From Oscillospiraceae bacterium (lineage in GTDB: Bacteria > Bacillota > Clostridia > Oscillospirales > Ruminococcaceae): a DNA stretch of 64,000 nt. The notes below the pieces were generated by a model. The model was not told the DNA's origin. It ran no database searches and saw nothing but the letters and a program-made list of their open reading frames with translations. The translations under genes were made by a program, and so were the position numbers. This document shows, piece by piece, positions 60,777 through 64,000 of the stretch (the first letter of the stretch is position 1; every line of letters begins with the position of its first letter). The stretch is taken from the NCBI GenBank assembly GCA_017550285.1, contig JAFZPP010000005.1, positions 1-64,000 of the forward strand. The letters run 5' to 3'.

Positions 60777-61115
60777 TTACCCGTACTGTGCTTCGTTCAG
60801 CGGCTTGTCCCAGAAGATTTTCGCATGCTGCTCCGCCGCGAGGATATCCGCCTGTCCGCGCAGTGTTTCGAGCATACTCTGCTCACGTTTTCTGGAGCGT
60901 CTGCCCTTTCCTTCGTATAATACTTTTGAGAATGCTGCATCATAGGTGATGCGGAAATCCTCCGGATTTTCAAAGGGGAAGAATGTTGCCGTCAGCGTAT
61001 AGCGGATTTCGCCGCCGCCGGAGGACGATGTCAGCATGACAGCGACGCCGCGTCGCTTCACACCGGAAAAGCATCCCTCCGCTGAAAAATACTGCTTGTA
61101 TACATCAATATCCAT
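60777..61115 (-). CDS. Small unknown protein of the radical SAM operon
   Basis: 112 aa; AAGGAG before the ATG. N-terminal half beta-rich (VAVMLTSSSGGGEIRYTLTATFFPF), C-terminal half helical and basic (KGRRSRKREQSMLETLRGQADIL). Lies 19 bp upstream of the DUF1963 gene and 14 bp after the methyltransferase, so it is in the same transcript. No family is recognised; it is not Cys-rich, so it is not an obvious precursor. Confidence 0.65.
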   Translation of the reverse strand: MDIDVYKQYFSAEGCFSGVKRRGVAVMLTSSSGGGEIRYTLTATFFPFENPEDFRITYDAAFSKVLYEGKGRRSRKREQSMLETLRGQADILAAEQHAKIFWDKPLNEAQYG

Positions 61116-61129
61116 TTTGCAGCTCCTTT

Positions 61130-62320
61130 TTATCTGCGCTGCGAACCGGATTTCCGGTGCAGGACGCAGACGGTTTCGATGCCGGTTGTATGCGGGAACA
61201 TATCGACCGGCTGAATATCCGTGACGCGGTAACCCGACTGCACGAGCTGCTTTAAGTCGCGCTCGAGCGTTTCGATCTTGCAGGAAACATAGACGATCCG
61301 TTCCGGCAGGAGCGCCGCGGCTGCACGCAGAAAGGCTGTCGATGCGCCGGCACGCGGCGGGTCCATCAGCAGAACATCGCAGCTGCCGCCTTCCTTTGCC
61401 ATGCGCTGCATGAACTTTCCGGCATCTTCATTGCAGAAGCGGATATTCGCAAGCTGATTGCGTCTGGCATTTTCAGCGGCGTCCTTGCAGGCGGAACGGT
61501 TCACCTCCACGCCGATGACCTCTGCACCCTGCTTTGCACAGATCATGCCGATTGTGCCGGTGCCGCAGTAGGCGTCAATGACCGTGACGCCCTCGTGAAT
61601 TTCCGCCGCCTTGACCGCATAGGCATAGAGCTTTTCGGTCTGCACGGGATTCACCTGATAAAACGATGCAGGCGAAATACGGAACCGGCAGCCGCAGAGT
61701 ACATCCTCGATATAGCCCTTGCCTGCGAGCACGATGCTGCGGTCGCCGAGTGTCAGCGGGAGTCCGTCCGGACAGATATTCTGCACGATTGTCGTCAGCT
61801 CGGGATGCGCCTTTTGCAGCGCCGCGATCAGATTCTTTTTTGCAGGCAGCATCGGCGCCGCGGTGACGAGCACGAGCATGATCTCGCCGGTCGAAGCGGA
61901 GGTGCGGATCAGCGTATGACGCAGCAGACCGCTGCCCGTCCGGAGATCATAGGGCTGGATTCGGAAGTCGCGCATGAGCTGTTTGAGCGTCCGGATAATC
62001 GGTGCGGCGCGGCGGTCTTCCAGCATGCAGTCATCGACGGAAACCATTTTCTGTCCCGTGGACTGAAAGATGCCGGAGATGATTTCGCCGCCTCTGCCTC
62101 TGCCGTAAACATTCTGCACCTTGCAGCGGTAATAATAGGGCTCATCCATTGTAATGATCGGGCGAACTTTTGCAAATTTCGAGAGCATGCGCTCTGCTTT
62201 TTCCTGTTTGCGCCTGATCTGTTCGGCATATGGCTCCGCAAGCTGACATCCGCCGCAGCGCTTGAAGCAGCGGCAGATTTTCTCTCCTGTTTTCGGATCG
62301 GTGATAATCTGGCGGTTCAT
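61130..62320 (-). CDS. rlmD: RlmD-type 23S rRNA (uracil-5-)-methyltransferase
   Basis: 396 aa; AAGGAG 8 nt before the ATG. N-terminal Fe-S motif CRCFKRCGGCQL, then a Rossmann methyltransferase domain: FYQVNPVQTEKLY, VIDAYCGTGTIGM, LLMDPPRAGAS and the catalytic Cys in VYVSCKIETLERDL. The N-terminal TRAM domain is absent or very short, as in several Firmicutes members. RlmCD-type dual specificity cannot be excluded. It is the first gene of the minus-strand run that includes the radical SAM enzyme. Confidence 0.9.
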   Translation of the reverse strand: MNRQIITDPKTGEKICRCFKRCGGCQLAEPYAEQIRRKQEKAERMLSKFAKVRPIITMDEPYYYRCKVQNVYGRGRGGEIISGIFQSTGQKMVSVDDCMLEDRRAAPIIRTLKQLMRDFRIQPYDLRTGSGLLRHTLIRTSASTGEIMLVLVTAAPMLPAKKNLIAALQKAHPELTTIVQNICPDGLPLTLGDRSIVLAGKGYIEDVLCGCRFRISPASFYQVNPVQTEKLYAYAVKAAEIHEGVTVIDAYCGTGTIGMICAKQGAEVIGVEVNRSACKDAAENARRNQLANIRFCNEDAGKFMQRMAKEGGSCDVLLMDPPRAGASTAFLRAAAALLPERIVYVSCKIETLERDLKQLVQSGYRVTDIQPVDMFPHTTGIETVCVLHRKSGSQRR

Positions 62321-63123
62321 GATCGGTCTCCTTCCGCGCCGTTAGTTTTCTATACTCTCATTTAACAAAAGTGATTCTGCGATAAATCAGAATTTGTCAG
62401 GCAGTTCAGGTATTGATCTTGTATTGCTTTCGTCATTCTTTCTTTATCATTAGTCCTATCGTAAAATCCGCTGGGCGCGCATGTTTCGCAAAGCGAAACT
62501 GCGCAGTTTGCCTGCGGCAAACATGCGGGGCACGCGAATGCGAGGGGAAGAACCACAGGGAGAGGGAAGTCTTCGCAAACTCAGGTCTCCCCTCTCCCTA
62601 AGGTTCTCCCCCTCGCGCTCCCTCATTCCTTATCCTCTCCTCTCTGGGGCGCGGCTTCTGAGTTGTGCGGAGCTTAGGGGGATAGGGTTCAGGAAAGCGG
62701 GGGCTCGGGGGCGAAAACCTAAGGGGAAGGGGGAATGTGAGCTTTGCGAACTTCCTCCTTCCACTTGGGTTGTCACCCCCGTTCTGTGGGGGAAAGTGAC
62801 GCTTATGGTTTTATATGATTGATTGGGAGTGTTAAGCCGCTAAATTCTGATTTATCTTGGCAACACAATTCATAAAAGAAACTTTCTTTATAAGTATAGC
62901 ACATCTTCCCTCAAAACGCAAGCGCGGGCAGGCGGGGAGCCCCCGCTGGCATTTCGTTTTGCCCCGCGCCGTGCGCGGCTCTCCGCCGCTATCCGAATAG
63001 GCGCAGCCCTTGCGATGCTTACAGCCAAGCACTTGACCGCGTATCAAAGACGAGTATTGAATCTTTTTTTCATGGTGCGATTTTCGGTGCAGAAACAAAA
63101 AAACAAAAAATTTTCGTCGGGTG
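62321..63123. repeat. Gene-free region with large GC-rich imperfect inverted repeats
   Basis: No gene with a ribosome binding site. Small hairpins near 62480-62520 (CGCAAAGCG, TTTGCCTGCGGCAAA), a long one at 62541-62617 with arms GCGAGGGG.AGAACC and an internal GGGAGAGGG, and a second at 62716-62771 (AACCTAAGGGGAAGG arm). Both carry TTTGCGAA-like loops and short GA-rich arms, suggesting related copies of one intergenic element. Confidence 0.5.
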
Positions 63124-63168
63124 TGTTACATTCGGGGGGATTTTGTCGTCTATATGGGTGAGGGTGAA
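63124..63168 (+). promoter_or_regulatory. Candidate ECF promoter
   Basis: TGTTACATT (63124), CGTCTATA (63147) and GTGAGGGTGAA (63158-63168). The CGTCTATA -10 is typical of ECF promoters. The offsets match those before the element-borne sigma gene at 36692. Confidence 0.55.
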
Positions 63169-63185
63169 GAAAGGCGGTGAACATC

Positions 63186-63749
63186 TTGAACGTGAAAGAC
63201 AGCCAGATCATTGAACAGATCACGGCGCGCGACGAGCGGGCACTCGATGCGCTGACCGATGCATACGGCAGAATCTGCCGGAAGACCGCGCAGAATATTC
63301 TCGGGAATGCTGCCGATGCGGATGAGGTGTTCAATGATGCATTGTTTCGGGCATGGAACGCAATTCCGATGAACCCTCCGGCGCATTTGCAGGCGTATCT
63401 CATCACCCTCACACGCCGCATTGCGCTCGACCGGATCAAAGCCGAAAGCCGTGAAAAGCGCGGCGGCGGAGAGGTTCCGGCTGCGCTCAGTGAGCTGGAA
63501 GAATGCATTGCATCCGGCGAGAGCATTGACGCGATCCTGAACCGCAATGCGCTCCGCACGGCAATGAACGATTTTCTCGAAACGCTTTCCGACGACAAGC
63601 GGCGCATTTTCATCGAGCGGTATACATTTTTATTGTCTGCCGGTGAGATTGCGCGGCGGCACAGGACAACCGCACCTGCCGTGAAAATGGCGCTCAGCCG
63701 GATGCGGAAGGCGCTCAAACAATATCTGGAAGAGGAGGGATTGCTGTGA
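63186..63749 (+). CDS. ECF sigma factor
   Basis: 187 aa from a TTG start 8 nt after AAAGGCGG; a GTG at 63177 lies within that site. Region 2: ALDALTDAYGRICRKTAQNIL and DADEVFNDALFRAWNAIP; region 4: FLETLSDDKRRIFIERYTFLLSAGEIARRHRTTAPAVKMALSR. Paralogue of the factor at 36692. Its stop overlaps a GTG start of the partner gene (GTGA). Confidence 0.9.
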   Translation: MNVKDSQIIEQITARDERALDALTDAYGRICRKTAQNILGNAADADEVFNDALFRAWNAIPMNPPAHLQAYLITLTRRIALDRIKAESREKRGGGEVPAALSELEECIASGESIDAILNRNALRTAMNDFLETLSDDKRRIFIERYTFLLSAGEIARRHRTTAPAVKMALSRMRKALKQYLEEEGLL

Positions 63750-64000
63750 AAGCGAAGGATTTGCTTGATATCATGGGCGAAATCGACGCCGGTCTCATAG
63801 AGGATGCAGCCGGTACGGCGGAAAACAGTACACCGGTCATCAGCCGCCTCAGCCGTTACGGCGCGGTCGCTGCGGCAATCGGCATCGTCAGCATCAGCGT
63901 CTATGCGATTTACAGCGTTGTGCGCGACGGCATCGTCCAGACGCAGGCGCCGCAGTCCGGATACACAAGCTCTGCCGATTCCGGAGAGACCGGCATCACC
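63746..64000 (+). CDS. Putative anti-sigma membrane protein (partial)
   Basis: 85 codons to the window edge. Cytoplasmic N-terminus KAKDLLDIMGEIDAGLIEDA, then a membrane helix (about 40-56, GAVAAAIGIVSISVYAIY) and the beginning of an outer region. The arrangement matches the pair at 36692-38751, so it is probably the membrane-bound control protein of the sigma factor. Confidence 0.75.
   Translation, partial: MKAKDLLDIMGEIDAGLIEDAAGTAENSTPVISRLSRYGAVAAAIGIVSISVYAIYSVVRDGIVQTQAPQSGYTSSADSGETGIT

Overview
The window reads as chromosome of a cellulose- and hemicellulose-degrading Ruminococcus (Oscillospiraceae), probably close to R. champanellensis or R. flavefaciens. Evidence: two secreted glycoside hydrolases with Thr-rich linkers and C-terminal dockerins (GH53 and GH74), a cytosolic cellobiose phosphorylase (GH94), strong AGGAGG-type ribosome binding sites, TTGACA/TATAAT promoters, many ATGA start/stop overlaps, lone pieces of the sporulation machinery (a Spo0A C-terminal domain protein and SpoVAC), a split two-gene transketolase and an LL-diaminopimelate aminotransferase. 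The species call is inference.

Layout. 1-4.8 kb: a partial, possibly frameshifted gene, a lipoprotein, two small regulators, a decayed stretch, an orphan phage-type integrase and a palindrome cluster. 4.8-15.9 kb: proA with a membrane partner, dapL, two zinc-ribbon membrane proteins, a repeat-containing lipoprotein, a LUD protein, cellobiose phosphorylase, then an ECF sigma factor with a membrane partner. 16.0-23.0 kb: a PadR/DUF2812 operon, SpoVAC, a three-gene operon with a PP-loop enzyme that may be a MurL-type epimerase, and transketolase. 23.0-33.0 kb: GH53, YchF, an EF-G-like GTPase and GH74.

33.06-54.67 kb is interpreted as one 21.6-kb integrative mobilizable element. It sits inside the anticodon loop of a tRNA-Arg(CCU) gene: the 5' half is left at 33020-33058, the matching 3' half at 54660-54701, and both junctions share an 11-bp core. 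The element carries its own intact tRNA-Arg(CCU) just inside the left end, plus a second orphan tRNA-Arg 5' half from a different tRNA. Backbone genes are integrase, excisionase and XRE regulator (left) and TnpV-like protein, MobV relaxase with a nested inverted repeat resembling oriT, and a replication initiator (right). Cargo is an ECF sigma/anti-sigma pair, a lipoprotein/two-component system and a five-gene ABC module that share a putative response-regulator box, and two defence candidates (TIR protein plus a YjzC-like small protein; an RloAB/AbiL-type ATPase and Toprim pair) with a small-RNA-like transcription unit between them.

54.7-64 kb returns to chromosome: a SMI1/KNR4 protein, a fused Nudix/histidine phosphatase protein, and a tight minus-strand run (RlmD-like methyltransferase, unknown, DUF1963, radical SAM/SPASM, DUF2207 membrane protein with an SSC-repeat tail). 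The radical SAM enzyme and its Cys-repeat neighbour form the best candidate for an undescribed modification system. The window ends in a second ECF sigma/anti-sigma pair whose promoter aligns with that of the pair on the element.
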